Positions 11,329-21,448 of a stretch of DNA of 64,000 bases are shown in pieces. The stretch is taken from contig NC_134700.1 of the NCBI RefSeq assembly GCF_043290135.1, forward strand, positions 239,757,088 to 239,821,087. The letters are read 5' to 3'. The translations under genes and the position numbers were made by a program. This DNA comes from Rhipicephalus microplus (taxonomy: Eukaryota > Arthropoda > Arachnida > Ixodida > Ixodidae). Numbering within the stretch: position 1 is the stretch's first letter; every line of letters starts with the position of its first letter. The notes below the pieces were generated by a model. That model searched no databases, had not been told where the DNA came from, and was given only the letters and a program-made list of their open reading frames with translations.

Positions 11329-11372
11329 TTTCCGTCGATTTTTTTGGCTAGTGTCAAAAAAATCGACGGAAA
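11329..11372. other. perfect 18-bp stem / 8-nt loop inverted repeat
   Basis: TTTCCGTCGATTTTTTTG (11329-11346) is followed by GCTAGTGT and by its exact reverse complement CAAAAAAATCGACGGAAA (11355-11372). It begins two or three bases after the partial last monomer, so it marks the junction between the tandem array and the older upstream sequence. Possible roles are a transcript hairpin in the LINE 5' leader or the relic of a small foldback insertion. Confidence 0.9.
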
Positions 11373-11825
11373 TGTGGCCCTTTTCCACAAACTCGAGCCA
11401 TTGAGAGTGCAGCGCGCAAACGCGAGTCCGCCGCCGCGGCCAAAGGACGGCGCCGAGCTGTTGTGACCAACTGACGGGGAAGTCAACTGTAATGGCGACC
11501 AATTTTAATTGACTTCCGAAACTGGCAAAAGCCCCGCCAGCCCGTGCTGGTGCACTTACAGCGTGCGACATACTAAAACCAAGCTCGTTACGAGAACCCG
11601 CAACGCGTTTTCGACGACTCCCAACACAGCAACGAGGTCTCAGCCCAATATCGTGAGCCTGGAACTCTTTTCGAGGGCGCAAAAAGGCGAGCACTCGATG
11701 AGTGAGCGTACGGGAGACCTACGGCAATGGCGTCCAATTTCCAGGCGGTCGCAAAGCACAGGCAAACTGCAAACGCCCAAGCTGACCATCGCGGTGCATT
11801 TCGTGCGTGCGATATAAAACACGAC
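11373..11825 (-). repeat. two diverged units of about 240 bp upstream of the monomer array
   Basis: The minus strand shows two related blocks offset by about 235-243 bp. Matching landmarks are AATGGCGACCAATTTT near 11493 with AATGGCGTCCAATTTC near 11726, and GCGTGCGACATACTAAAACC near 11564 with GCGTGCGATATAAAACACG near 11805. They differ in sequence from the 316-bp monomer. They look like an older monomer type at the extreme 5' end of the LINE, comparable in layout to the successive monomer types of mouse L1. Confidence 0.45.
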
Positions 11826-14800
11826 CGAGCCCGTTGCCGGCAAGCGCGATCCATATCGCACACGCGACAAGTAGAGTAGAATAAAGAATGATCATTTACT
11901 TGCGAAAGAATCCAGCGCTGATTTCTGCCCTGAGTCGGACTGAAGTAATGTATCCGATAGACCTGCTGTCTTCTCGGCCACCATGTTGGCCTTCCCAACT
12001 GTTGCTGTCGTGTGTTAGTCGTAAATAACTTGAAGCCAGAGATATACAGCGCGACGTGGTGACGTGTCGAGACCTCTCCAGACATCATGGGCGTGGCGAA
12101 ACATGAAAGCAGCAGCGCACGCTCATCCAAGCGTACACACAAGCACCACGTCGTAATTCATGGATCGTCGAATCCAGGTGACCGTGGCCGAGCACTTCGA
12201 GTGCGACGCTACGCGAATCGTCGACAGCAAAATACGGGGAAAGACTGAGCCAGGAGAGGAGGAGGACGGCTAGTGACTTTGGCAACGCTTTTCGCCCTGC
12301 CTGCATTCCCCGGGCGGTTCATCCCTTTGGAGCGTGTTCGGAGACTAAGTGGCTTTTACGCGGCACGCTTACTTCTGTGTTTGTTCCTCAATGGTCTATC
12401 CGTTTATCGCACGCGCCTATTGGGCTCCGTTACTCCTTTTTCGGGTAATTTTGGCTTAGAGCGTGTAATATTTTCAGAAGACGGTATAAATTTACACAGC
12501 CTAGAGATATGTATATTTTAGATTTTTATTTCCGTTTGTTTTTTGCTCAAAGCGCCTGCGAGAGTGAGGCCGGGTTAATAAAATTCCGGGTTTGTTTCTC
12601 CTTCTCCAAACGAACGAACGATTTGGTATTCTTCGTATACTCTAATTAGTGAGCGTCTTTAACTTAACCTAATATTCCTAACATAAAAATAGGAATATAT
12701 TTGATTTGAATTCAATTAGCACGCCAGTATAGAGACGTACCGCATTCTCCAGAGGGCCTCTTTTATTGTACTTCAGTAGTTCAGTGAGCCTTACTTGAAT
12801 TTAACGGCCACTCGCGAAAGTCCCATGTGCTTTACGTCACACGCTTATTCACTTCCACTTCTTCCGGAAACTCAATTCCTTCGCTGAAGCATCCCTCCGG
12901 AAACCCAAGTTTACTACTATAAAGAACCTGGTGCTTTCAATAGGACGATTGTATTGTATCGTCTTTTGGAAGGAGAATGGTTTTACCAGCATTGTAAAGT
13001 TAACTGCAGCTACGACGTCGGTACAAAGCAAAAGAATAGGGAGCCGGAGCTATTCCTTGAGCATTGTGCCGACAGAAGTACTGCTCGGCTCCTTGTGATG
13101 CTGTGGTTAGCGCCTTCCTACGCTGACAACCTTTTTTGCACACTCCGTGCTTGAATCAGTATAGGAGCACACAATTATCAAGCAAACAGTTTGTTTTCCT
13201 TGAGAAATCTTCACTTGTGGAATTCGAAGCTGTTCAGCGAAGGTCATTAACGAGCAGGTCATGACTCATAGTCCAAACTGCATGACAACTGTAGGACCAT
13301 GGTCAGAATTGGTTTACTTTCATTTACTTTGTGCCGTAGGCTTAGGAAGGCATATCAGCCATCAGCAGGCAGCATTGCTTTAGTTGCACTCGGTCGAAGC
13401 GGGTCTGACCGAATTTGCCGTGAACGCAGACAGTTCGGCGCAAGCATGGTACCTCGCATAGTTCTGCAGCGCCAGAGACGGTTGAGCGTTTTGAGCTCCT
13501 ATTAACTCAGAAAAAAGAAACTGACCCCAACGGGAGCAACAGAGATTAGAAGTGTAATTGTTACGACGCCATAATTGCCTCACGGCACTGGTAGCCGGCG
13601 CATCAATGGGCCTTTTCCGAGAGCCTACGCGGCGCGTTGACTCCTCACTTCGGTTCAGCTGAATATCAGCAGCAGTGTTCACGCACGCCGTTTCGAGGCA
13701 GCACGCGTTACGAAAACTCGGAGGTCACCGACAACCTTTTGTCCCAGTCCGGCCTTAGCTCCGGTGGTTCTCGAAAGCGTGTGGGCTGGTGACACTTGAG
13801 AGCGTGGCTGATGTCGCGACGATCGGGCGCTCAGTCAACGAGTTGGTGCCTGTTGTCACAGTGACATGTCTTCGGCTGCTTCCGCGTTTATCCTTGAAAA
13901 TGAGCTCGTAGGTAGAACCAAGTGTAGTCAGCGAGCGGTTCCTCTAACAGTGCGCAGGGAACAGTTGGATTGTTGCCCCATCGACAAGAAGTTGACTTGT
14001 TCCAGAGAAGCCGTTTCTATGGCCCCGAAACCCAGTACATGCACCTCTAAGTCTAGATGATTGTGCGCCGCTCAGCTGGCCTTTGCCTATATGACATTTT
14101 CTAGTCGTGTTTCATTTACATTTTGGTTGTGTTAGTTGGGGAGAGGGCATGAGCCTGCAAGTACACGAAGGTGGCATCCTCGTTGTGGGGTTTTCGATCA
14201 ACTAAGTACTGTCCTATTAGAGGACAAGCGGGTGACGATTCACCGAGAGTTGTGTAAAGGTGGAGCAGAGAGGGAATAGGAAGAGGCCCCGGAGCTCTGC
14301 CAAGCGTTCTGAACCAGGCTTGAGGTGTTAGGCACCATCGGCTCCACCGAATCCCGTAGGGTCACCCTGAAAAGACGGTTAATTTCCAAAGTGTCTTTAT
14401 TTTCTTTTTCTTTGTAACTTTGATGTCCGTACTTAAGTAACTTCTGTACAGTCTCTAAATGCAAGTTTTTTTAGCCTACCAGAACTTCTTCATCGCTTAT
14501 GCTTCATCTTCAAGCGAGCAGCAAGTCAATCGCCGCTATTGGAGTAGTGGCAGCATGTTTCGTCTCCCTCTTTGCTATACCACTTCGGGTGGTGCGTCTC
14601 GGTCGCAAAGGTGTGAGAGTTGGTTTCTACTAGATCGAAAAGAACCTGGATATTACTACTACCCTCTCAGCTTCGTGATTATTGCCACTTATATTTACAG
14701 CTTTGTCATTTGATTTAAATTTGCATTAGCTCCGTCAACTGCACCTGGCATAATAAAAAGGTCACTAATAAGTACTACAGAGCTACGACATTTCTTAGAA

Positions 14801-15847
14801 TAGCGTAGGTATGCAAATTGTAATAATGAAGAGTCTCTGTATTAAAAATTCATCTGATTCCACGTACCATGGGAATCAATGATACGAGAAGCATGATTAG
14901 GTAAGTTTGCTATGTCGCACTTTTAAAAGAAGCATAATAGTACAAGGCAGATGGATGTAGTACATAGTAAGCATGTGGAAAAAATTATGCGCATTCACGT
15001 ACTCAGAAAAGATTCCTGTGAGAAATCGTTGTTGCGTAATGAGGCTACCATTAACATGCTTACTACCCGCGCCAGCAGTGGTAGGTTGAAGTGTTCTTAT
15101 ATTAGTCCATGAGTATCACTAATGGCGACGTGAAGTGTGCTTTACAGTGGGACGATGTAAATATCGCACGTAACTTTCGTTAGCGTACTCTCCTGGGGAC
15201 CAAACCATGCTTGAATATACCTTTCTGAATCACGAGAACACAAAACTAGGATTTATATTGGTTGGACTGCTATAAAAGTGGAGTCAACATCGAAACCATA
15301 TTTCGGGACAACGTGGCATCATGCCTGCGTCAGAATTTCGCATAAGTAATGTTTATTGATTTGTTCTAAAATTGCATAACCAGCATTCCAACCACAATTA
15401 AAGTTCTACCTATCTTATTTCTGTACAGCGCCTTTTCCCAAAAGAGTTTCAAGACCTGGCATGGCTTTGTGGAAGAGTACCTAATTTCCACGCAGAACGC
15501 TTGAGTTTGATTTCTTCTGAGATTCCAATTTTAACCTTAGGAATCCTCAGGTCTACACTGCCGATGCTTATTTCTCCAAACGCTCTTAAATTTTTAGTTA
15601 CTTATGCACGTTTTCCTGGGAGCCTTCTGCGTCAACGTAAGCGTTGCTGTCCAGGACATGAGTTTACGATAGTATAACAGCGTCCCGGCGTAGATATAAG
15701 CTGCCAGTCACCTGTAGCGCATTCCCCCCTACCAGGGAAGGTGGTACACAGATACGTGTCACACGTGTATGGAACAAAAGGCTTGACAACGTACGCGATA
15801 CGATTTTACCGTTATACATGTTGTTACCAGACACCCATATTTCCGAT
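11826..15847. other. unassigned sequence, no supported gene
   Basis: Several frames of 60-180 codons exist but none shows a recognisable domain, and neighbouring frames overlap them on both strands. AATAAA is present at about 11880. I see no LTR, SINE or tandem array here. Exons of host genes cannot be excluded. Confidence 0.4.
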
Positions 15848-15975
15848 TTGATTGATATCTGGGGCTTAACGTCCCAAAACAACCGTATTATTATGAGATA
15901 CGCCATAGCAGAGGGATCTGGAAATTTACTACACCTCTGGCTTTTTAACGTGCACCCAAATCTCCAACTGTATCC
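15848..15975 (-). mobile_element. Ruka-type SINE fragment (3' part)
   Basis: The reverse complement matches the tail half of the complete copy at 30732-30968: GTGCACGTTAAAAAGCCAGAGG, GGCGTATCTCATAATAATACGG, TTTTGGGACGTTAAGCCCCAG, ending in ATCAATCAA-like bases at 15848. The tRNA-derived head is missing and the copy is clearly diverged. Confidence 0.75.
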
Positions 15976-16050
15976 CTCAAGGTCTCTTACTCACCCTTAG
16001 CAATTTCGGTCTAGAGCGGCAATCGTGCGGGCACCTTGGCATGGGCGGCT

Positions 16051-16251
16051 AGACATAGACAAGCAGACAGACAAACAGACAGACAGACAGCAGACAGACA
16101 GACAGACAGACAGACAGAGACACAGACAGACAGAAAGGCAGACAAACAACAGACATACAAGCAGACAGGCAGACAGAAAGGCAGACAGACAGACATACAG
16201 ACAGGCAGACAAGCAGACAGAAAGACAGACAAACAGAAAGACAGACAGACA

Positions 16252-16288
<37 letters not shown>

Positions 16289-16453
16289 TAGACAGACAGA
16301 CAGACAGAAAGGCAGACAGACAACAGACAGACAGACAGACAGAGACAGACAGACAGAAAGGCAGACAGACAAAAGACAGACAGACAGACAGACAGACAAC
16401 AGACAGAAAGACAGAGACACAGACAGACAGAGACACAGACAGATAACAGACGC

Positions 16454-16492
<39 letters not shown>

Positions 16493-16635
16493 GACACAGA
16501 CAGACAGAGAGACAGACAGACAGAAAGGCATACTTGCATACATGCATACATACATACATACATACATACATACATACATACATACATACATACATACATA
16601 CATACATACATACATACAGACAGACAGACAGACAG
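16051..16635. repeat. (CAGA)n and (CATA)n compound microsatellite
   Basis: Imperfect CAGA repeats run from about 16051 to 16528 with interspersed AAAGG and CACA variants. A CATA run follows to 16617, then a short CAGA run to 16635. Long Cys/Leu/Ser/Val and Asp/Arg/Gln/Thr frames through this block are microsatellite translation. Confidence 0.97.
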
Positions 16636-16715
16636 TAGATGAATGAATAATTATTAGTGATCAGCCAGTAGTGGTATCAGTGATATGCTCGAGACTCGTG
16701 TATACTTAGCTATGT

Positions 16716-16757
16716 CAGTGCACGTTAAAGAACACTAAATGGCCAGAATGTTTGAAA
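16716..16757 (+). mobile_element. short Ruka-like SINE remnant
   Basis: GTGCACGTTAAAGAACACTAAATGG matches the middle of the complete Ruka copy (TGCACGTTAAAGAACCCCAGGTGG) with a few changes and then fades. This is only about 40 bp, so it is a remnant at best. Confidence 0.5.
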
Positions 16758-16925
16758 GTTTTCTTGTATTCACATTAAGTTTTGGAGATGTAAAATTTCA
16801 AATATTATTAGTCATTAGTTTATTTTTACGACGATGCAGTGTGGGAGCACCTTTCTCTACTTTCCCTCTCCCCCACTCCCCCTCGAAAATACAGAGGCTG
16901 AAACGAGAAGAACCATGCTTGCGAT

Positions 16926-17460
16926 AAAAAACTGCAGCATATATACGGACTGAATGATGATGAGTGGGGCGAAGCGTCTGTTACTCTGTCCGTGCTTCCC
17001 TTCCGCCATTTCGTTTTTGCTTCTACCCATTGATGCGTCCGTGCATCCGTTCTTCTGTCCGTGAGTCTGTTCATGCGTCAGCCGGTCTGTGCGTCCATCC
17101 ACTCGTCTATGCATCCATCCGTCTGTGCATCTGTCTGTCGGTCCGTCCGGCCGTCCATGCGTGTGTGTGTCCATCCATCTGTTGGTCCATCCATACGTCC
17201 GTCCGTGAATTTGTCTGTATTACTGTCCGTCTATCTGTCCACGCATCCATATAGTGAACACTCCAAATACCACCACCTCGCATGTTTTCATCATATCTTC
17301 ATCACATAGAAGTACCGCCATCCAGCGGAAATTCCAAGGACTAAACGAGAGGTGGCTAGCTACTACTACTACGACGGTGACAACTACTACAACTAGTACT
17401 ACTACTACTACATACATAGTGGACGCATGACCCACGGCATAAAGAGCTTCGCCCCTAAAA
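16926..17460 (-). mobile_element. GGGGCGAAGC-end non-autonomous element, copy A
   Basis: Read on the minus strand it starts TTTTTAGGGGCGAAGCTC at about 17460 and ends GCTTCGCCCCACTCATCATC...CCGTATATATGCTGCAGTTTTTTA at about 16926. It shares both ends with copies B, C and D. The inside is made of diverged GGACGGATGGACGCA-type minisatellite and a TACTAC-rich patch (about 17361-17410). There is no gene. The GGGGCGAAGC/GCTTCGCCCC pair near the two ends forms an inverted repeat. Confidence 0.7.
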
Positions 17461-19417
17461 ATGTTAACGGGGCGGGCGCAGTTGTCCTCTTCAAGGCTGC
17501 ATCAATTGCTGCCCTAACGAAGATTTGACCATTTGCCAGATAGGTTCCAGCAAGCATCGTCAGTTTATAAATTTTTCATGGCAGTAAGGAAGAGTGCTGT
17601 ACTCTATAACCGGGAGGCAAAGTGCACGTTTTCTAATTAATTTTGCCTTTGCTCTACATATGGCTCGCAGTAAACCTTTTAGCAGGATCACCAAGTAATC
17701 TATCAAAGATGATTAATGTTTACCTTCCGCGTATGGCTATAGGACAGCAGGCGATGTAATTATCGGATAAGCAGCCTAACCATGAGGAACCGGCAGAAAG
17801 CTCGTCTCCGCTCATCTACTTTAATTCACCTCTTCTATTATTGCAGTTTGCTTTTCATGCTAGCAAAACAGTGCTAGACATAATATTTTTACATTTATTC
17901 GCGTTATTTCTTGCTCCATTTAATGCGCTAGAGAAAGAAATCGGAATGTATATATATTCACAAACGATGTCACAGAAGATTCTATATGTTGAGCGTTAGG
18001 GCAATTACTGTTAGAATTCGGATTCCAGATTGAAGTTTATGCCTAAGTAGTAATCTTTTATGATAAAAAGCCAAATGCTTTCGTTCAAGGTATGCTCAAG
18101 CTTTACTACATTTTTATTGTGGTATTTAGGCATGCCTTCTCAGTGCTACCAACTTTTTCTCTTATAATGACTATACAACGGTAAGTACGGGTGATAACTA
18201 CTCTGTATCTGTATTATGAGTAAAAAAACAAACAGGACAATAATAATAATAAAACAGAAAGTAAGAAAGACAGAAATAAAGAAATAAAAAGGAGGCATTA
18301 AATATAGCATGATTGCTTGCTCGCAGCAATATCGAGGAGGCGCATAGAACTGAACGTTGGAACTTTGCTTCTTGATTGAGACGGCAGCTTTCAAAAGAAG
18401 TCATCACACAACTGACCCTACATGTTCCTAACGGCCCTACTTGCGTTTGTATATCTATCTTTTGGTATGTTTCTCTCATCCGCCTGCGTTTTCTTGATAT
18501 ATCAGTGATTGTTTTTTCCGCTGTTCTTATCTCTATATATGTCTGTAGCGGGCACTTTTACCTGTTACTTTTTACCGACATTTTTTTCTCACTTCCTCAA
18601 TACTGCTCTGCGTTGTTGGACTAGTGCAACCGAACATATTTAAATTTGTTTTCTCTTTACCAGCATAACGATTCAGGCTTTCTACCTCTCGCCACTTTTC
18701 AATTTACGCGTCTTTCATACTTTCCCACAGCCCTTACTTAATTTTCTGTTTATTTGCTGTGCTTTTTTCATTTCGCAATTCTAGCTTCTCAACGCATCTT
18801 CTAACTTCTGCGTCTTATCAGGGAATCCTACGACGACTTTTCGTGTGTAGTAACCGATGGCCACATTTCCGTTACCGCGTTTTTACGACCGCAATCTCAC
18901 TCTTTCTTTTCCCTCTTGTGAACAACCTTCATTACAGTTGCGATGCATCAGAAGACATATCGCCGATCTTGCTTACTTCTCGTTCAAGTACATTTTTTTT
19001 GCTTGCGAGGCTCCACAATTTCTTGTGGATTCGTAGCACTACCTACGCGAGAGATTCGAACTGCCAACTGGTGTTACTTCATTGCGACCATAACGTCAGT
19101 TGTTGCCATTCCCTGGCTCCGTTTGCCGTACTATGTTCTCTCATGTCTATTTTCAGCACCCCTATAATGACTCTCGTGGGACTAGATAAGGCGCTCTCCA
19201 TGATTATATTTCAAAGAGCTGGAAACCAGAAAACAAAATTGGCGCAGTTCCAGGAATATGGGTTTGGCTTTCATTAGTCTCATTGTTTGATAACTACCGA
19301 CTTAACGGTGACCAAGGCCGCTGAAGTTACAAAATGAACAGATTTGTATAAATCAAATGGCTTGCACAAACATGTCGAAGCCGTAATTTCAAAATGTTCA
19401 GATGGTATACGTAACTA
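17461..19417. other. AT-rich unassigned sequence
   Basis: I see no gene, SINE or LINE. The plus strand around 18759-19277 is open for 172 codons, but the translation is a low-complexity mix of Phe, Ser and Leu from pyrimidine-rich DNA with no domain I recognise. Confidence 0.4.
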
Positions 19418-19527
19418 AATGGGCTCCCCAATGTGGCGTGGTAACTCCCCAATGTGGCGTAGTAACTCCCCAATGTGGGGTGGTAACTCCCCAATGTGGG
19501 CAGTAACTCCCCAATTTGGGGTGGTAT
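19418..19527 (+). repeat. five direct repeats of about 22 bp (AACTCCCCAATGTGG...)
   Basis: The unit AACTCCCCAATGTGGNGTGGT occurs five times in a row from about 19418 to 19527 with small changes, the last with AATTTGG. Units abut each other without unrelated spacers, so this is a minisatellite. The minus strand is open through it with a repeating (T/I)LGSYHA-type peptide, probably incidental. Confidence 0.9.
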
Positions 19528-20119
19528 GCTCAACAAGATTGAGAGTGTAGCTTTTCTCTTTATTACTTTCCTTTTGATGAGAACTACTGAATCATTTCTA
19601 CCATTGTTTCAATTACGTAGTTCATCGTCCTTTTTCTACTAGATGCTTTACACTCTTCCACGCTATAGAGTCTCATCTACTCTCAATATAGAATTATTTT
19701 TCGTCCCACAAATCGGAAAAGCTAGACTGTCGAAAGAATGCCTTTTTCGCTCATCAGAAAAAAAAACGAAGTGTATATTTATAACATGCTCTAAAGTTAT
19801 TGGCATAATACTAAAATTCCTTGTTTCGAAAAACCCTTTACTGTATATAATTCAAGCATAGCTCAAGAGCAATTTTCATCAAGGGCAGACAAATCCTGCC
19901 TTTTAACACAGCTCCTTGATAAAAAAGACTGTATTTGCAGCCAGCATCATATTTTCCTTTTTTCTCTCAGAGTTCAGTATGTGATAATGCTTCACTTTCT
20001 CCCTTTCCTTGATAGAAAAATCAATGTGAAATTTCATCAACTCAGTCATAATTTAGTGATGTTTATCAGGCTTTACATAGACTGGTAATCCAATCAAAAG
20101 TTTGGTTCCAGATTAGGGC

Positions 20120-20394
20120 GTTGTTTGTGAAGAAAGATCTTTATTTACTGACATCCGCAGGGCCTCGCAGGAACATTTACAATACAGGACCTGTACTCAC
20201 TAAAGTTCAATCAGATAGGCGATGCCTGAAGGGGAAAATGCGAGGATCACGTTCCTTCACCGGATGCCCCGTTGTCAGGTTGCGTTAGTGTGTGACGGAT
20301 ATCTGGGACATCAATCAGTTTGCGATACTCGAAAACATTTTGAACAAACGTTGACAACGTTCCTCGGTAAACATTTCCTGGAGCCACAGTGAAA
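20120..20394 (-). CDS. candidate 3'-terminal exon of a host gene
   Basis: On the minus strand a long (TG)n tract leads into GTGCTGCCAG, a plausible splice acceptor ending at 20395. The next 147 bases (20394-20247) are open and end in TGA at 20249-20247. The residues read FTVAPGNVYRGTL...VFEYRKLIDVPDIRHTL, with ordinary codon choice and composition. AATAAA follows at 20145-20140, about 100 bp after the stop, as expected for a poly(A) signal. Seen: frame, acceptor, stop and signal. Inferred: that it is an expressed exon of a gene whose upstream exons lie beyond the CA repeat. I do not recognise the protein family. Confidence 0.4.
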
Positions 20395-20401
20395 CTGGCA
20401 G

Positions 20402-20408
20402 CACACAA

Positions 20409-20442
<34 letters not shown>

Positions 20443-20454
20443 ACGCACGCACAC

Positions 20455-20488
<34 letters not shown>
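20402..20488. repeat. (CA)n microsatellite
   Basis: Nearly pure CA repeats with AAAC and ACGC interruptions. On the minus strand it forms the TG-rich stretch immediately before the candidate acceptor at 20395. Confidence 0.97.
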
Positions 20489-21173
20489 TAAACAAACAAA
20501 ACAAAGCACGAATGAAGCGTTTCACGATGGGTTTATGTGCATCACCTAAGCGCATCATCCTGTCGTCACTTGCTTAGTCCGTTTTTTTTTATTTGAGCGC
20601 TAAAACTTTAGCCACGTATAACAACCAAAGAGCCCACCATAACATTCCGACATTTCTTAGAGTCTTTTTTAGACTAAGAAAATCGGCTGCTGTTTTAACA
20701 GACCTCTTCGTTTTCATTTTTCAGGTATACGTACGCGTCTGTAGGATGTGCGCAGTTCATCACTCCTAATACTACCCGTGTTTACTTTCCCGCTCATGGA
20801 GAGAAAGAATTGACTTTAGAATCGTCCTGAAGTAATATAACCTATAAGAATTATAGAAATCACGTCATGTAGGAAATGAAAGCCACGAGCAGAAGGCTGT
20901 CACGAGATTCTATTGTGAATGCAGCGAAGCCTTGAGCGCGTTTCGACGGCATGTTTTGTTGTATTTTTAAGAGTATGATGAGAACTGCGAAGTGTCCTGT
21001 AAGCCGGTTATGAAATGCGCATAACAATATAAAAGAAGTTTATTTGCTGAAAAAGTGATATCACATTCGCGTTTGCCTATCGATGCACACATCAACGCTT
21101 GTCGATCTAATTTGAATTATACTTCTAATTTACGTGGTAGAACAACCTGTCACTGACATCTCTACAATCACTT
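20489..21173. other. unassigned sequence up to the LTR element
   Basis: No gene seen. Around 20656-20680 an imperfect hairpin (CTTAGAGTC...GACTAAG) is present. The last four bases (ACTT, 21170-21173) are the left target duplication of the following LTR element. Confidence 0.45.
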
Positions 21174-21404
21174 TGTAGTGTCATCATCACCATCATCATT
21201 TTTTCCATCACCGCGCCGCGTCTCTCGCGCAGCTGGCGCGAGCTCGAGCTGCGCGAGAATTAGAACGAGCTGACACGCCTGGCGTGGCGGACGCTGGTAG
21301 CCGACGTGGCTCCGCTTCAGGCCTGCAATAAAGTGGCGAGATCGGCACGGCCCCATCGGCCGCCTTCGACGTCATCTCACGTCTCCTCTTCTCTCGCCGC
21401 TACA
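21174..21404 (+). repeat. left LTR (231 bp)
   Basis: It begins TGTAGTGTCATC and ends GCCGCTACA. It contains CATCATCACCATCATCAT near the start, a CGCGCAGCTGGCGCGAGCTCGAGCTGCGCG dyad-like region (about 21225-21255, described by position), and AATAAA at 21327-21332. Confidence 0.93.
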
Positions 21405-21448
21405 TTGGTGACCTGGAGAACACGCCCTTCGCCGAACGGCCCGCTGCC

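Larger units (their letters stand above)
3001..11825 (-). mobile_element. CR1-like non-LTR retrotransposon, long copy
   Basis: Read on the minus strand from high to low coordinates, the element has two old 5' monomers (11373-11825), a hairpin, about 14 tandem monomers (11325-6843), ORF1 (6878-5997), ORF2 with endonuclease and reverse transcriptase (5996-3231), a 3' UTR, and a tail of AATA repeats that ends at 3001. The APE-type endonuclease, the RT motifs, the L1-like coiled-coil ORF1 and the AATA-type tail (shared with the copies at 24.8 and 61 kb) place it in the CR1/jockey assemblage. The 5' boundary near 11.8 kb is inferred. ORF1 has one in-frame stop and ORF2 several frameshifts, so this copy is dead. 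Confidence 0.75.

Noticed and set aside
6935..11694. Many overlapping minus-strand frames of 70-380 codons across the tandem array
   Set aside because: They are the same 315/316-bp monomer read in shifting frames; high copy identity and lack of stops in a GC-rich unit explain them. No independent sign of translation.
11813..11818. TATAAA on the plus strand as a promoter
   Set aside because: Opposite in direction to the LINE, with no gene following on the plus strand.
12849..14464. Short frames of 60-100 codons on both strands
   Set aside because: Mutually overlapping, no domain, no consistent splice pattern.
16011..16615. Cys/Val/Leu/Ser-rich frames of up to 204 codons resembling cysteine-rich proteins
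   Set aside because: Direct translation of CAGA and CATA microsatellites.
18759..19277. 172-codon plus-strand frame
   Set aside because: Phe/Ser/Leu-rich translation of pyrimidine-rich DNA without domain, splice or poly(A) evidence.
19418..19527. CRISPR-like array
   Set aside because: Units abut without unique spacers, and the genome is eukaryotic; it is a minisatellite.
21181..21200. Polyhistidine-like CATCATCACCATCATCAT at the LTR start
   Set aside because: It lies in a non-coding LTR and occurs in both LTRs; not a coding tag or vector sequence.
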